Part shown: positions 15,211-24,806 of the stretch, piece after piece
Layout of the letters: each line of letters opens with the position of its first letter
How positions within the stretch are numbered: position 1 is the first letter of the stretch
Assembly (NCBI GenBank): GCA_011682695.1
Contig: JAACED010000027.1
Span: forward strand, 1-55,510
DNA length: 55,510 bases
Origin: Gammaproteobacteria bacterium
GTDB taxonomy: Bacteria > Actinomycetota > Acidimicrobiia > Spongiisociales > UBA4744
Direction of reading: 5' to 3'
The notes under the pieces: generated by a model
What the model saw: only the letters and a program-made list of their open reading frames with translations
What the model was told of the DNA's origin: nothing
The model's database searches: none
Translations under genes and position numbers: made by a program

Positions 15211-17111
15211 GGATGGCCGAGTTCTTCATTCGCAACATCTGGCTGATCATCCTGCTGCCGGCGCTCGGGACCGTGTTCCTGCACTTCTTCGGCCGCAGGA
15301 TCGGTGAACCGCTCGCCGGCTGGATCGCTTCGAGCATGATCGGAGGGTCGTTCCTGATCGGCCTGATCGCCGCGATACCCCTCTTCCAGGGTGGGGCAGA
15401 GGCTCACGTGGTGCACCTGTTCGACTGGATTCCCGCTCTCGGTGCCACCGCCGAGCTGCTGTGGGACCCACTCGCGGCACTCATGGTGCTCGTCGTGGCC
15501 GGTGTCGGCGCCGTCATCCATGTGTACGCCATCGCGTACATGCACGGGGACGAGCGTTTCTCCCGCTTCTTCGTCTATCTGAACCTGTTCGCAACGTCGA
15601 TGCTCGTCCTCGTGCTGGCGAACAACTTCGCGATCCTCTTCGTCGGATGGGAACTGGTCGGCTTGTGCTCATATCTGCTGATCTCGTTCTGGTATGTGCG
15701 TCCGAGTGCCGCCGCCGCCGGCAAGAAGGCGTTCATCGTCAACCGGATCGGCGACTTCGGCTTTCTCATCGGTCTGATGGTCATCTTTGCGACGTTCGGG
15801 ACGCTCTCGTACACGACCGTGCTCGACGATCCGGGAAAGCTGCTGGGCGCCGGTGTTGCCACGGCCGTTGGGCTGCTGCTCCTCGTGGGCGCCGTCGGCA
15901 AGTCCGCGCAGCTCCCCCTGTACGTCTGGCTGCCGGACGCAATGGAGGGCCCCACGCCGGTCTCGGCCTTGATCCATGCAGCGACGATGGTTACCGCAGG
16001 CGTGTTCATGATCGCCAGGACTTCTGCGATCTACGCGTTGTCCGATACGGCTTCGATCGTGGTTGCGACCATCGGCGCCCTGACGGCGTTCTTCGCCGCG
16101 ACGATCGCGATGGCACAAACCGACATCAAACGGGTGCTCGCCTATTCGACGATCAGTCAGCTGGGCTACATGTTCCTTGGTGTCGGATCCGCCGCATACG
16201 TCGCCGGCGTGTTCCACCTCATGACACATGCGTTCTTCAAAGCGTTGCTGTTCCTCGGTGCCGGTGCCGTGATCCACGGAATGTCCGACGAGCAGAACAT
16301 CTTCAAGATGGGAGGCCTGTGGTCAAAGATGAAGACCACAGGGATCACGATGGCGATCGCAACGGTGGCGATCTCCGGTATCCCGCCGTTCGCCGGCTTC
16401 TGGTCGAAGGACGAGATCCTGGGGACGGCGTTCAACCGCGGTGGCTGGTGGGTCGTCCTGTGGGCGATCGGCCTGGTCACGGCGGGAATCACCGCCTTCT
16501 ACATGACCCGGTGGTTCGTGTTGACCTTCCTTGGTGAACCGAGGTGGGAGGAAGGCGTGCATCCGCACGAAGCTCCCAAGGTCATGACGATCCCGCTGAT
16601 GGTCCTTGCCGTCCTGGCCACCGTGGGAGGATTCATCAACACGCCGTTCAGGGCCGGCCTGGAACATTTCCTGGAACCGTCGTTCGAAGGGATCAGCATG
16701 GCCCATGAACCTGAAGGGCTGGTGCTGTGGCTCCTGGCAGCGCTCTCGGTGGTCGTCGCGTTGGGCGGAATGGCTATCGCGTGGCGTCTCTACACCCGTC
16801 CAGACGGGGCGGAAGAGTCGTGGACGACGAACATCCCGTCCTTGTGGCGCCGCATGGGCAACGCCTACTACATGGATGACGTGTACGGCACGCTCGTTGT
16901 CGCCCCGGGCAAGCTCGCCTCTGCCTGGTCGGCATTCGTCCTGGACCAGAAGTTCATTGACGGTGCAGTGAACGGCATCGGCAACGTCGTTCGTCGGATC
17001 GGAGCCGCGCTGCGACCTCTGCAGAGTGGATATGTACGTAACTACGCGCTGACGATCGCCGCGGGCGTGGTCGGCTTCGTGATTTGGTTCCTGAGCACAG
17101 GGGGGGTGTAG
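15207..17111 (+). CDS. nuoL: NADH-quinone oxidoreductase subunit L (operon 1)
   Basis: 634 residues, antiporter-like subunit at the distal end of the membrane arm. Typical marks: [18 protein letters not shown] (conserved Glu in helix 5), [36 protein letters not shown] (Lys and His line of helices 7-8), and a C-terminal lateral helix region. It translocates protons. Begins on the ATG at 15207 overlapping the nuoK stop (ATG 15213 is an alternative). Followed by nuoM with a 2-bp gap. Confidence 0.95.
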   Translation: MRMAEFFIRNIWLIILLPALGTVFLHFFGRRIGEPLAGWIASSMIGGSFLIGLIAAIPLFQGGAEAHVVHLFDWIPALGATAELLWDPLAALMVLVVAGVGAVIHVYAIAYMHGDERFSRFFVYLNLFATSMLVLVLANNFAILFVGWELVGLCSYLLISFWYVRPSAAAAGKKAFIVNRIGDFGFLIGLMVIFATFGTLSYTTVLDDPGKLLGAGVATAVGLLLLVGAVGKSAQLPLYVWLPDAMEGPTPVSALIHAATMVTAGVFMIARTSAIYALSDTASIVVATIGALTAFFAATIAMAQTDIKRVLAYSTISQLGYMFLGVGSAAYVAGVFHLMTHAFFKALLFLGAGAVIHGMSDEQNIFKMGGLWSKMKTTGITMAIATVAISGIPPFAGFWSKDEILGTAFNRGGWWVVLWAIGLVTAGITAFYMTRWFVLTFLGEPRWEEGVHPHEAPKVMTIPLMVLAVLATVGGFINTPFRAGLEHFLEPSFEGISMAHEPEGLVLWLLAALSVVVALGGMAIAWRLYTRPDGAEESWTTNIPSLWRRMGNAYYMDDVYGTLVVAPGKLASAWSAFVLDQKFIDGAVNGIGNVVRRIGAALRPLQSGYVRNYALTIAAGVVGFVIWFLSTGGV

Positions 17112-17113
17112 CG

Positions 17114-18667
17114 GTGCAGTCTGACTTCCCCATCCTGACCGTACTGATCCTCCTCCCCTTCGCGGCGGCGATCGTGGTCGCGCTACTTCCGTCGCGTCGA
17201 AAGGAGTTGTTCCTTCCGGTCGGCTTCGCGCTGAGTGTCCTTCCGCTGGCACTCGCCGGGTACCTGTTCTATATCTTCAAGACCGGTGAGGCCGGCTTCC
17301 AGTTCGTCGAACATCTGACTTGGTACGCGCCGTGGGGGATCTCGTGGCACATGGGAGTCGACGGGATATCACTGCTGATGGTGGTGCTCACGGCGATCCT
17401 GATGCCGATCTCGCTCGCTGCGTCGACATCGATCTCCAAGAGGGTGAAGCAGTTCGTTGTGTTCAACCTGCTGCTCGAGGGTGGCCTCATGGGCGTCTTC
17501 CTCAGCTTGGACATGTTCATGTTCTTCGTGTTCTTCGAGGTCATCTTGGTGCCGATGTACTTCATCATCGGTGTATGGGGCTCCGAACGGCGGATCTACG
17601 CCGCGGTCAAGTTCTTCATCTTCACGGCGTTTGGCTCGGCGTTGATGCTGGCCGGCATCATCGCCATGGCCTTGATGTATGGCAGCCAGCACGCAGGGCA
17701 GATCAGCTTTGACTACCTGAGCTGGCAGATGCTTCAGATGCCGCCCTCAACCGAGATGTGGCTGTTCGCGGCGTTCGCGCTCGCCTTCGCCATCAAGGTC
17801 CCGATGTTCCCATTCCACACATGGCTACCCGATGCGCACGTCGAGGCGCCGACCGCGGGTTCGGTGATGCTTGCGGGAGTGCTGCTGAAGATGGGCACCT
17901 ACGGATTCCTGCGGTTCAACCTCGGGCTGTTCCCCAACGCGACGCTGAAGTTCGTTCCGGTGCTGGCGGTACTCGCCGTCATCGGTATCGTCTACGGGGC
18001 GGCGGTCGCCATCGTGCAACCGAACCTCAAGAAGCTCGTCGCGTACTCATCGGTCAGCCATCTCGGGTTCATCGTTCTCGGCATCTTCGCCCTGACATCC
18101 CAAGGACTCGAGGGTGGCGTGATTCAGATGTTCAACCACGGCATTACGACCGGCGCCTTGTTCCTGCTCGTAGGCATGATCTATGAGCGGCGTCATACGA
18201 AGGACATCGGGGAGTTCGGAGGTCTTCAAAAGATCATGCCGATCTTCGCCGGATTCTTCTTGTTCACGTCGTTCGCTTCGATCGGTCTCCCGAGCTTGAA
18301 CGGGTTCATCGGCGAGTTCTTGATCCTCATGGGCAGTTTCCTGACGTTGAAGTGGTACGCGATCATCGCGGCTTCCGGCATCATCCTGGCCGCCGTCTAT
18401 CTGCTGTGGGCATACGAGCGTGTGTTCACCGGGCCGGTGACGAAACCGGAGAATGAGAAACTCCTCGATCTCAACTTCAGGGAGATCGCGATCCTGTCGA
18501 CGCTTGCCGCGCTGATGCTCGTCATCGGCCTGTACCCGAAGGTTGCACTCGACAAGATCGGTCCGTCCACGGAAGCGGTGCTGACCCGGATCGAGAGTGT
18601 GACCAGCTACCAGGCTCCCGCTCCGGGCCACCTGGCCGACGTGCTGGGGGTGATGAGCGGTGAATAA
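17114..18667 (+). CDS. nuoM: NADH-quinone oxidoreductase subunit M (operon 1)
   Basis: 517 residues, second antiporter-like proton channel. Marks are FVFFEVILVPMYFIIGVWG (conserved Glu), AFAIKVPMFPFHTWLPDAHVEAPTAGSVMLAG, and VAYSSVSHLGFIVLG. The GTG at 17114 is the start: it is 2 bp past the nuoL stop and gives the expected first helix (PILTVLILLPFAAAIVVAL); the frame also runs upstream into nuoL, but that part overlaps coding sequence. Ends within nuoN (GTGAATAA overlap). Confidence 0.94.
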   Translation: MQSDFPILTVLILLPFAAAIVVALLPSRRKELFLPVGFALSVLPLALAGYLFYIFKTGEAGFQFVEHLTWYAPWGISWHMGVDGISLLMVVLTAILMPISLAASTSISKRVKQFVVFNLLLEGGLMGVFLSLDMFMFFVFFEVILVPMYFIIGVWGSERRIYAAVKFFIFTAFGSALMLAGIIAMALMYGSQHAGQISFDYLSWQMLQMPPSTEMWLFAAFALAFAIKVPMFPFHTWLPDAHVEAPTAGSVMLAGVLLKMGTYGFLRFNLGLFPNATLKFVPVLAVLAVIGIVYGAAVAIVQPNLKKLVAYSSVSHLGFIVLGIFALTSQGLEGGVIQMFNHGITTGALFLLVGMIYERRHTKDIGEFGGLQKIMPIFAGFFLFTSFASIGLPSLNGFIGEFLILMGSFLTLKWYAIIAASGIILAAVYLLWAYERVFTGPVTKPENEKLLDLNFREIAILSTLAALMLVIGLYPKVALDKIGPSTEAVLTRIESVTSYQAPAPGHLADVLGVMSGE

Positions 18668-20126
18668 CGTGAACGTCTCCTACCTGGCCATCGGGCCCGA
18701 GATCATCCTCACGCTGGGCGCAGTCATCGTGCTGATGGTGGATGTCTTCCGCAAGCCCACCCCGAGAGTGCACGCATGGCTGGCCTCGGCAACCCTGGTC
18801 CTGGCGGGAGTGGCCGTCGGGTTCCAGTGGGCGTCCGCATCCGAGGCGGCGAGTCTGTCGTTCTCCGGGATGCTCGTCACCGACACCTTCGGGGCGTTCG
18901 CCAGCTTCCTTCTCGTCGGTGTCGCGGCGCTCGGCCTCGCCGTCGGCTGGGGGATGGTGAAGGAACTGGGGCGGCGCGGCGCCGAAGGCATCGTGCTCGT
19001 CTTCATGGCCGCGACCGGTTTCATGATCATGGCGACCGCGGCGAACCTGGTGCTGATCTTCGTGGGTCTCGAGGTGGCATCGATGTCGCTCTACGTGCTC
19101 GCGGGGATAACGAGAAAGACGTTGCAGGCGGACGAGGCGGCGCTCAAGTACTTCCTGCTCGGATCGTTTGCTTCGGCGGTGTTCATCTACGGGGCCGCGC
19201 TGGTGTTTGCAGGAACGGGGTCTCTCTCGGTGTTCGGCATCAGCCAGTTCTTCTCGACACACGTCCTGCTTCGGCCGGGAGTCGTGCAAGTCGGGATGGC
19301 CCTGCTGATCGTCGGAGTTGCCTTCAAGGTATCCGCCGCGCCATTCCACGTGTGGGCGCCGGACGCGTATCAGGGATCTCCGGCCGGGATCGTCGGTTTC
19401 ATGGTCGCTGCGGCCAAGATCGGTGCTTTTGCCGCTCTTGCCAGGATCCTGATCTTCGCGTTCCCGAAGTTCATCGACGAGTGGTCATCCGGCCTTGCCC
19501 TTCTCGCCGCGATCTCGATCGTTGTCGGGGTGCTGTTGGCGATCGCTCAGACGGACATTCGCCGGATGCTCGCCTACTCGTCGGTCGCGCATGCCGGGTT
19601 CATTCTGACTGCCCTCACGGCCGGCGGCGTCGGGATGCCGGCGGTCTGGTTCTACCTGGCGGTGTACACCGTGCAACTCCTGGGTGCGTTTGGCGTGGTA
19701 GCCGCCGTGGCGGGGCCCACCGGAGCCGCATCGCCGCTCAGCGACTACACGGGGCTCGCGGAGCGTTCGCCGCTGCTGGCGGGCTCACTCGCGCTGTTCA
19801 TGATTGCCATGTCGGGTGTGCCACTCACCTCCGGGTTCATCGCGAAGTTTGCAGCGTTCACTTCGGCATGGAGCGCAGGTTACGAGTGGCTCGTGATCCT
19901 CGCCGTGCTCGCGTCGGTGGCCGGCTTCTTCTTCTACCTGCGGGTCATCGTGCTGATGTACATGCAGTCCCCTGCGCTTGCCGAAGCGCCCGGTGCCGCC
20001 ACGGCACGCTTTGAAGCCGTCGGGCCAACCCGCTGGGTGCTGATCATCACCGTCGCCATCACGCTGATATTCGGCATCGTTCCCGGCCCGCTCCTCGACG
20101 TCGCCCGACAGGCGTTCCCCTTCTAG
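18660..20126 (+). CDS. nuoN: NADH-quinone oxidoreductase subunit N (operon 1)
   Basis: 488 residues, third antiporter-like subunit. Marks include FVGLEVASMSLYVLAG, DEAALKYFLLGSFASAVFIYG, FKVSAAPFHVWAPDAYQGSP and LAYSSVAHAGFILTAL. GTG start at 18660 overlaps the last eight bases of nuoM. It is the last gene of the first nuo operon; a strong inverted repeat follows 7 bp after the stop. Confidence 0.95.
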   Translation: MNNVNVSYLAIGPEIILTLGAVIVLMVDVFRKPTPRVHAWLASATLVLAGVAVGFQWASASEAASLSFSGMLVTDTFGAFASFLLVGVAALGLAVGWGMVKELGRRGAEGIVLVFMAATGFMIMATAANLVLIFVGLEVASMSLYVLAGITRKTLQADEAALKYFLLGSFASAVFIYGAALVFAGTGSLSVFGISQFFSTHVLLRPGVVQVGMALLIVGVAFKVSAAPFHVWAPDAYQGSPAGIVGFMVAAAKIGAFAALARILIFAFPKFIDEWSSGLALLAAISIVVGVLLAIAQTDIRRMLAYSSVAHAGFILTALTAGGVGMPAVWFYLAVYTVQLLGAFGVVAAVAGPTGAASPLSDYTGLAERSPLLAGSLALFMIAMSGVPLTSGFIAKFAAFTSAWSAGYEWLVILAVLASVAGFFFYLRVIVLMYMQSPALAEAPGAATARFEAVGPTRWVLIITVAITLIFGIVPGPLLDVARQAFPF

Positions 20127-20133
20127 AATCCCC

Positions 20134-20182
20134 GAACCCAGGGCTCGTAGGCACCCTGGGAGTACCCCTGAGCCCTGGGTTC
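20134..20182 (+). terminator. Hairpin at the end of the first nuo operon
   Basis: GAACCCAGGGCTC (20134-20146) and GAGCCCTGGGTTC (20170-20182) are perfect 13-bp arms with a 23-nt loop, directly after nuoN. There is no T-run, so it may be a Rho-linked or stabilising 3' hairpin, as is common in high-GC actinobacteria. Confidence 0.6.
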
Positions 20183-20220
20183 GCCGCTGTGCTCCCGATT
20201 CGGCCAGAATGGTCCGTGAT

Positions 20221-21504
20221 ATGAAGACCTCACTTCGACTCGCCGTACTTCTCATGGTTTCCGGGCTGCTGCTCTCGGTATCCGCCGCGCCCGCCGCGGC
20301 ACGTGCTCCGTTCATCTCGGCCGATCGGGCCGGAGCAGACATCGTCCTCGTGCAGGAGGGCGATGTCGTGGGCGAGGATCTCTATGCGGCGGGGAATCGG
20401 GTCGTCATCGAGGGGACCGTCGAAGGAGATGTGCTCGTCGCCGCTACCGGAGAGCTTCTCATCAGCGGCCACGTGCTCGGCAGTGTGACCGGCGTGGCAT
20501 CGAGTGTGGTGATCACCGGCACCGTCGACGGGTCGGTCAGGGTGGGAGCAAACACGGTTCGAGTTGACGGGGAGATCGGAGGCGATCTCCTCGCCGGAGG
20601 GGCAGTCGTCACCGTCACCGGGGACATCGGTCGGGACCTGCTCGCATGGACCTTCAACCTCGACACCTCGGGCAGTGTCGGACGCGACATCGGTGGCCAG
20701 ACGATCGACCATGCGCGGATCGGTGGGAACATCGACGGTGACGTCGACGTGACGGTCGGCCGATTGGAGATTCTGCCGGGCACGCGAATTGGGGGGACGC
20801 TCGGCTATCGATCTTCCGTCGATGCGGTCATCGGCCAAGGTGTGGATGTCGGGCGTCAGATCGTGCATCGAGAACCGGTGCGTCCCAATGTGGCCGTGCA
20901 GGCAATGTTCGCGCTCACGCAACTGATCACCGTGCTCACGGTCATGATTTTCGGTTTCCTGATGTTCTGGGCTGCGCCGCGCATGCTGCAACGCTCGGTG
21001 ACCGCCGTCCGGCGTTTCCCCGTGCGCACCTTCTTCGTCGGGCTGGCAGCAATGGTGGTGCCGGTCCTGATCATGAGTTTCGCCGCCGGCCTCGCGCTCG
21101 CCTCTTCCCCGGAGATGGCATTGCCGATGGTCGTCGTCGGAGGGCCAATCGCGCTCGCGGTGCTCGGAATGGTCATGCTCGGGGTTCTCCTGGCTCCGAT
21201 CCCCGTGTTGACGGCGGTCGGAGGGCGGCTCCTCGGATGGCGTCGCAGTGGACAGGCCGGTTTTCTCGTCGGCTCGCTGCTGTGGGTGATCTCGCTGTTG
21301 ATCCCTGTCATCGGGACCATTGTGGCTCTGCTCATGGCGGTTCTTGGCCTGGGTGCGTGGACTGTCGGACTGATCTCGGGCCGTCAACAGGAGAGTGTGA
21401 CCGTCCCGCCGGTTCGGACCCGGTCCGAGTGGCACCAAGCCGATCAGTTCCCCCTGCCGCCGATCCCGCAAGTCGGCCACCTGGACGAAGAACCCGAAGT
21501 CTGA
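20221..21504 (+). CDS. Exported/membrane protein with bactofilin-like (polymer-forming) repeats and C-terminal membrane helices
   Basis: 427 residues. A signal peptide (MKTSLRLAVLLMVSGLLLSVSA region, residues 1-30) is followed by about 190 residues of short beta-helix repeats of the GxVxGDV / GTVDGSV type (GTVEGDVLVAATGEL, GHVLGSV, GEIGGDLLAGG, GNIDGDVDV), typical of the bactofilin/polymer-forming cytoskeletal fold, then four to five membrane helices and a Pro-rich tail. The beta-helix would lie outside the membrane. Function is unknown; an envelope scaffold or adhesion role is possible. ATG 20221 is preferred over ATG 20209 because it gives a clean signal peptide. Not obviously linked to its neighbours. 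Confidence 0.75.
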   Translation: MKTSLRLAVLLMVSGLLLSVSAAPAAARAPFISADRAGADIVLVQEGDVVGEDLYAAGNRVVIEGTVEGDVLVAATGELLISGHVLGSVTGVASSVVITGTVDGSVRVGANTVRVDGEIGGDLLAGGAVVTVTGDIGRDLLAWTFNLDTSGSVGRDIGGQTIDHARIGGNIDGDVDVTVGRLEILPGTRIGGTLGYRSSVDAVIGQGVDVGRQIVHREPVRPNVAVQAMFALTQLITVLTVMIFGFLMFWAAPRMLQRSVTAVRRFPVRTFFVGLAAMVVPVLIMSFAAGLALASSPEMALPMVVVGGPIALAVLGMVMLGVLLAPIPVLTAVGGRLLGWRRSGQAGFLVGSLLWVISLLIPVIGTIVALLMAVLGLGAWTVGLISGRQQESVTVPPVRTRSEWHQADQFPLPPIPQVGHLDEEPEV

Positions 21505-21624
21505 ACCTGCAGCTGCCGTCTCTTGACAACAGGGTCGGATCGGGCTCGGGACAGGGCGCAGGGCGTCCTTTCGTTGCGGTCTTCACGGTCCTGGTCGCTC
21601 TCGGCGCTGCCGGGAAGTTTGGCA

Positions 21625-21738
21625 ATGCCGGATGTTCCACGTCTGGTGCAGGATCTTGTGGCCGGCGGTACCTGGCCGGTCCTGTCGGCTTTCGTGATCC
21701 TCGGTCTGCGCCGGCCGCAACGCACCGCTCGGGTCTGA
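21625..21738 (+). CDS. Possible 37-aa peptide upstream of moaA
   Basis: In the 269-bp gap before moaA a short frame from ATG 21625 encodes a peptide with one hydrophobic stretch (GGTWPVLSAFVILGL) and a basic end (RRPQRTARV). GGGAAG lies upstream. The frame is open further upstream too. No family match; it could be non-coding. Nothing else was seen in this gap apart from the moaA -10 candidate. Confidence 0.2.
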   Translation: MPDVPRLVQDLVAGGTWPVLSAFVILGLRRPQRTARV

Positions 21739-21759
21739 GGGGCTATGGCTCACAGCGCA

Positions 21760-21765
21760 TACACT
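21760..21765 (+). promoter_or_regulatory. Candidate -10 for a leaderless moaA transcript
   Basis: TACACT lies 8 nt before the moaA ATG, matching the TAnnnT -10 and spacing of leaderless actinobacterial promoters; no ribosome site precedes the ATG. The same arrangement occurs at hybE (34249). Confidence 0.4.
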
Positions 21766-21773
21766 GATGACCG

Positions 21774-22796
21774 ATGAGTGACGACCGCATGCCCGCAGGG
21801 GACACGTTTGAGCGATCCCTTCGAGATCTGCGCATCTCCGTCACCGACCGCTGCAACTTCCGTTGCACGTATTGCATGCCGAAGGAGGTCTTCAATCGGG
21901 AGTGGGAGTTCCTCAGCAGGGATCTGCTCCTCAGCCTCGAGGAGGTCGAGCGCTTGGTGAGGATCTTCGCCGGACTTGGGGTTCGCAAGGTTCGCATCAC
22001 GGGAGGTGAACCACTGCTGCGAAAGAATCTGGAGCATCTCATTGCCGGTCTGAGAACCATCGATGGGATCGACGATCTCACCTTGACGACAAACGGGGCA
22101 CTTTTGGTCGGAAAGGCGGCCGCTCTGAAGAACGCCGGCCTCGACCGGGTCTCGGTGAGTCTCGATTCGCTGGACGACACCGTGTTCCGAACGATGAACG
22201 ACGTCGACTTTCCTGTCGCCAGGGTTCTCGATGGGATCAACGCTGCAGCGGAGGTCGGATTGGGGCCGGTCAAGATCAACGCCGTAATCCAGCGCGGAGT
22301 CAACGAGCACACGATCGTCGATATGGCGCGAGAGTTCCGCGGTACGGGCCACATCCTGCGGTTCATCGAATACATGGACGTGGGAGATACGAATGGCTGG
22401 CGCCTCGACGACGTGGTGCCTGCCGGGGAGATCATCGAGACGGTCAACGCGACGTATCCGATCGAAGTGTTGGCGCCGCACTACCCGGGGGAAGTCGCAC
22501 GGCGTTTCCGCTACGTCGACGGCGGCGGCGAGATGGGGGTGATCGCCTCCGTCACGATGCCGTTCTGCGGTTCGTGCACCAGAGCGCGGATCTCGGCTGA
22601 TGGGTCGCTGTATACGTGCCTGTTTGCGACGACGGGTCATGACCTGCGGGCGGTACTGCGGTCCGGAGCGTCCGACGACGAGATCGCAGCGCAGATCAGG
22701 CATCTTTGGGAGGGTCGCGATGACCGATACTCGGAACTTCGCTCGTCGCAAACCTCGAACTTGCCCAAGGTGGAGATGAGCTACATCGGTGGGTAG
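21774..22796 (+). CDS. moaA: GTP 3',8-cyclase MoaA (molybdenum cofactor biosynthesis)
   Basis: 340 residues. Radical-SAM cluster Cys in [13 protein letters not shown] (CxxxCxxC), SAM-binding GGEPLL, a second [4Fe-4S] site in [19 protein letters not shown], and the essential C-terminal Gly-Gly (SYIGG) are all present. It converts GTP to 3',8-cyclo-dihydro-GTP, the first step of molybdopterin synthesis. It is probably transcribed as a leaderless mRNA. An imperfect-hairpin repeat begins at the base after its TAG stop, and mobA lies beyond it on the opposite strand, so the two cofactor genes converge on the repeat. Confidence 0.93.
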   Translation: MSDDRMPAGDTFERSLRDLRISVTDRCNFRCTYCMPKEVFNREWEFLSRDLLLSLEEVERLVRIFAGLGVRKVRITGGEPLLRKNLEHLIAGLRTIDGIDDLTLTTNGALLVGKAAALKNAGLDRVSVSLDSLDDTVFRTMNDVDFPVARVLDGINAAAEVGLGPVKINAVIQRGVNEHTIVDMAREFRGTGHILRFIEYMDVGDTNGWRLDDVVPAGEIIETVNATYPIEVLAPHYPGEVARRFRYVDGGGEMGVIASVTMPFCGSCTRARISADGSLYTCLFATTGHDLRAVLRSGASDDEIAAQIRHLWEGRDDRYSELRSSQTSNLPKVEMSYIGG

Positions 22797-22956
22797 TGCC
22801 TCGACCGGCGACCTTTGCGGTGTTCTGCCGGCCAGGAACGCCGCTCGCTGCGTTCTCCGCCTCGACGCACCTGCAGGTGCGCCTTCGTTGTGCGGGTCTT
22901 GCGGGCAACGTCCCTGCCTCGGCATCGACCCCCCGAACGTTACCGGCCAAGGCACT
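22797..22956. repeat. MITE-like interspersed repeat, copy A1
   Basis: Begins TGCCTCGACCGGCGACC immediately after the moaA stop and ends TTACCGGCCAAGGCACT; the ends are imperfect inverted repeats (TGCCTYGRC...). The centre holds GCACCTGCAGGTGC, a perfect palindrome, inside the conserved core GCCTCGACGCACC...GGTGCGCCTTCG. It is a near relative of copies at 34.7, 38.3 and 42.3 kb. The remaining 91 bp to mobA show no gene. The element may act as a bidirectional terminator between the convergent genes. Confidence 0.75.
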
Positions 22957-23047
22957 GGCTTCGGCACCGACGTGTCGCGTGCCTCTCATCGCCATGCTGC
23001 ACTCGGTGCTTGTCTCTGCGGGGGAGAGAAGAACGAGGGCGGGTCGG

Positions 23048-23620
23048 CTACCCGGGCTGACCGTACCGGGCCAGCCCCTCAGCCAGTGCCTCGGGAGTGT
23101 CGACGCTGAACCAGGAACGTCCATCTTCGCCCCACTCGCGCCACGTAGGCGGCTCTATCAGGTGATGGGGGAGCCGGTCGAGGAGCGACTGGATCGAGCC
23201 GCCGGAGTCGATCTCGTCGGTCGTCTCGGCCGTCCAGGAGGCCGGATAGACGGCGCAGGTCACTTGCCGGGCACCGTCGACCGGTATCACAGCCTCGTGG
23301 GAGGCCAGATCGAGAAGCCTTTGCAGTGTCCTGGGTTGGAGGAAGGGCTGGTCGACCGCGACCAACAGGACGGCCTGGCCATGTGCCGATCCGAGCGCAG
23401 TCGCCAGGCCGACGAGGGGGCCGCGAACGCTCGTCCGAATGTCCGGCAGGCAGCGAAGGCCACCGAGCTTCTCACGGCCTAGGACGATCGTCGAGTCACA
23501 CACGCGGCGAAGCGCTGCGGCAACCCATTCGACCGCCGGCAGCCCAGCGACGTCGATGAGTGCCTTGTCGGTCCCCATGCGTCGTGAGACTCCGCCGGCG
23601 AGGATGACTCCGAGGGTCAT
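23048..23620 (-). CDS. mobA: Molybdenum cofactor guanylyltransferase MobA
   Basis: 190 residues beginning MTLGVILAGGVSRRMGTDKAL, the nucleotide-binding signature LAGGxSxRMGxDKA of the family; further marks are the DQPF motif (VAVDQPFL) and the late segment WFSVDTPE (NVNTPED position). It attaches GMP from GTP to molybdopterin to form the guanine-dinucleotide cofactor used by DMSO-reductase-type enzymes. The start at 23620 was chosen on the signature; upstream in-frame ATGs add unrelated residues. Convergent with moaA. Confidence 0.88.
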   Translation of the reverse strand: MTLGVILAGGVSRRMGTDKALIDVAGLPAVEWVAAALRRVCDSTIVLGREKLGGLRCLPDIRTSVRGPLVGLATALGSAHGQAVLLVAVDQPFLQPRTLQRLLDLASHEAVIPVDGARQVTCAVYPASWTAETTDEIDSGGSIQSLLDRLPHHLIEPPTWREWGEDGRSWFSVDTPEALAEGLARYGQPG

Positions 23621-23652
23621 GGGAGCGACGTTACCAAAGCAGAGGCCCCGTA

Positions 23653-23893
23653 TCATCGGCACCGTCGACACACCGCAGACTCTGCTCCGCGGAGTTCTTT
23701 CCCTTCACCTGCGCCGTCTGCCGGTGGCGTCTTCGTGCCCGGGTCGAAGAGTGCCGGTTCGTTGGACCTGCCGTCGGTACCGAACGCAGCGAGTGAGAGC
23801 AGTCGGTCATCAGCCAGGTAGAGAGAGGTTCGACTCGGGTCGTTCCCACGAAGATACGGGTAATGATCGGGTCGTTGGACGAATCTCGTTCAT
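23653..23893 (-). pseudogene. Possible decayed small gene upstream of mobA
   Basis: On the minus strand a stop-free stretch of about 78 codons ends at a TGA at 23653-23655 and has protein-like composition (TSLYLADDRLLSLAAF, ALFDPGTKTPPADG), but no ATG, GTG or TTG in frame. An ATG at 23893 opens a different frame (MNEIRPTTRSLPVSS) that stops early. One frameshift would join them. It might be a broken gene that preceded mobA, or simply non-coding. The 360-bp spacer otherwise holds only the palindrome at 23922. Confidence 0.2.
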
Positions 23894-23921
23894 CCAGATG
23901 CTCGGGAAGCCGGCCCTGCGG

Positions 23922-23945
23922 TTAACACTACGCTCGTAGTGTTAA
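23922..23945. promoter_or_regulatory. Perfect 24-bp operator-like palindrome before the FTR1 gene
   Basis: TTAACACTAC-gctc-GTAGTGTTAA is a perfect palindrome of 10-bp arms, 35 bp before the FTR1 start codon. The size and dyad resemble TetR-family operators; it does not match the IdeR/DtxR consensus (TTAGGTTAG...). The A+T-rich edges may overlap -10 elements on either strand. The regulator is not in the window. Confidence 0.6.
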
Positions 23946-23980
23946 TAGGCTGAGGCTCTCAGCGATGGAGGCGTCGTCTC

Positions 23981-24805
23981 ATGGCCGGATTCCTGGTGAT
24001 GCTCCGTGAAGGCGTCGAAGCGGCCCTGATCGTTGCGATCCTGCTCGCCTATCTCGCGCGCGACCAGGAGCGTCGCGGGGTGCGTTGGGTTTGGTCCGGT
24101 GCCATTGCAGCGGTGGGCGCATCGCTGGTCGCCGGTGCGGTGATCTTCCAGACGATCGGGTCGCTCGATGGTCGCGCAGAGCAGATAGCGGAAGGGTCCG
24201 TGGCGCTCGTCGCAGTGGGACTGCTGACATGGATGATCTTCTGGATGGGGAGCAGAGCGCGCTCGTTCAAGGCACACCTCGAGAATGAAGCCGGGAGCGC
24301 CCTTGCCTCCGGCGGGATGCTTGGCCTCGCTGCAGTTGCATTTGTGGCAGTGCTGCGAGAGGGGCTCGAATCGGCGCTATTCATGATTTCTGTCTCGGTG
24401 GGAGTCGACGCGCAGGGTGTTCAGTTCGTCGGCGGGTTGCTCGGTCTGGCCGGTGCGATCGGCATCGGGTATGTCGTGTATCGAGGAGGTCGTCGGATCG
24501 ACCTGCACCTTTTCTTCCGGATCACGGGAACCCTGATCGTCCTCGTCGCTGCTGGTCTGATCGGCAAGGGGATCCACGAGTTCCAGGAGGCCGGATTTCT
24601 GCCGGTAGTCGTCGAGCATGTGTGGACGCTCAGGCTCCTCGATCCCTCTGGCGGCGCACTCGGCGTTGTTACGAAGACACTCTTCGGTATCTCCCACAAC
24701 CCGTCAGCGCTGACGCTCGGCGGCTATTGGGCCTACCTGATCCCGGTACTCGTCGCTTTCTCGAGAATGATGGGCCGCCGTCCTGTGCCGGTGACAACGG
24801 TCTGA
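23981..24805 (+). CDS. FTR1-family high-affinity iron permease
   Basis: 274 residues, seven membrane helices. Two REGxE motifs, REGVEAAL (helix 1) and REGLESAL (helix 4), are the iron-binding signatures of FTR1/EfeU. It would import ferric iron, normally with a ferroxidase or EfeO/EfeB partner, neither of which is adjacent. The ATG at 23981 is 35 bp past the 24-bp palindrome, so regulated expression is likely. Neighbours are a convergent methyltransferase gene and a possible broken gene; high iron need for complex I and the hydrogenase is a plausible but unproven link. Confidence 0.85.
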   Translation: MAGFLVMLREGVEAALIVAILLAYLARDQERRGVRWVWSGAIAAVGASLVAGAVIFQTIGSLDGRAEQIAEGSVALVAVGLLTWMIFWMGSRARSFKAHLENEAGSALASGGMLGLAAVAFVAVLREGLESALFMISVSVGVDAQGVQFVGGLLGLAGAIGIGYVVYRGGRRIDLHLFFRITGTLIVLVAAGLIGKGIHEFQEAGFLPVVVEHVWTLRLLDPSGGALGVVTKTLFGISHNPSALTLGGYWAYLIPVLVAFSRMMGRRPVPVTTV

Positions 24806-24806
24806 C

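Noticed and set aside
20230-21480. Minus-strand frame antisense to the bactofilin-like gene
   Set aside because: His/Asp/Arg-rich composition typical of antisense frames in high-GC DNA; the plus-strand frame has a signal peptide and a coherent fold.
22797-23047. Open frames in the spacer after moaA
   Set aside because: They coincide with repeat copy A1 and have no ribosome site or homology.
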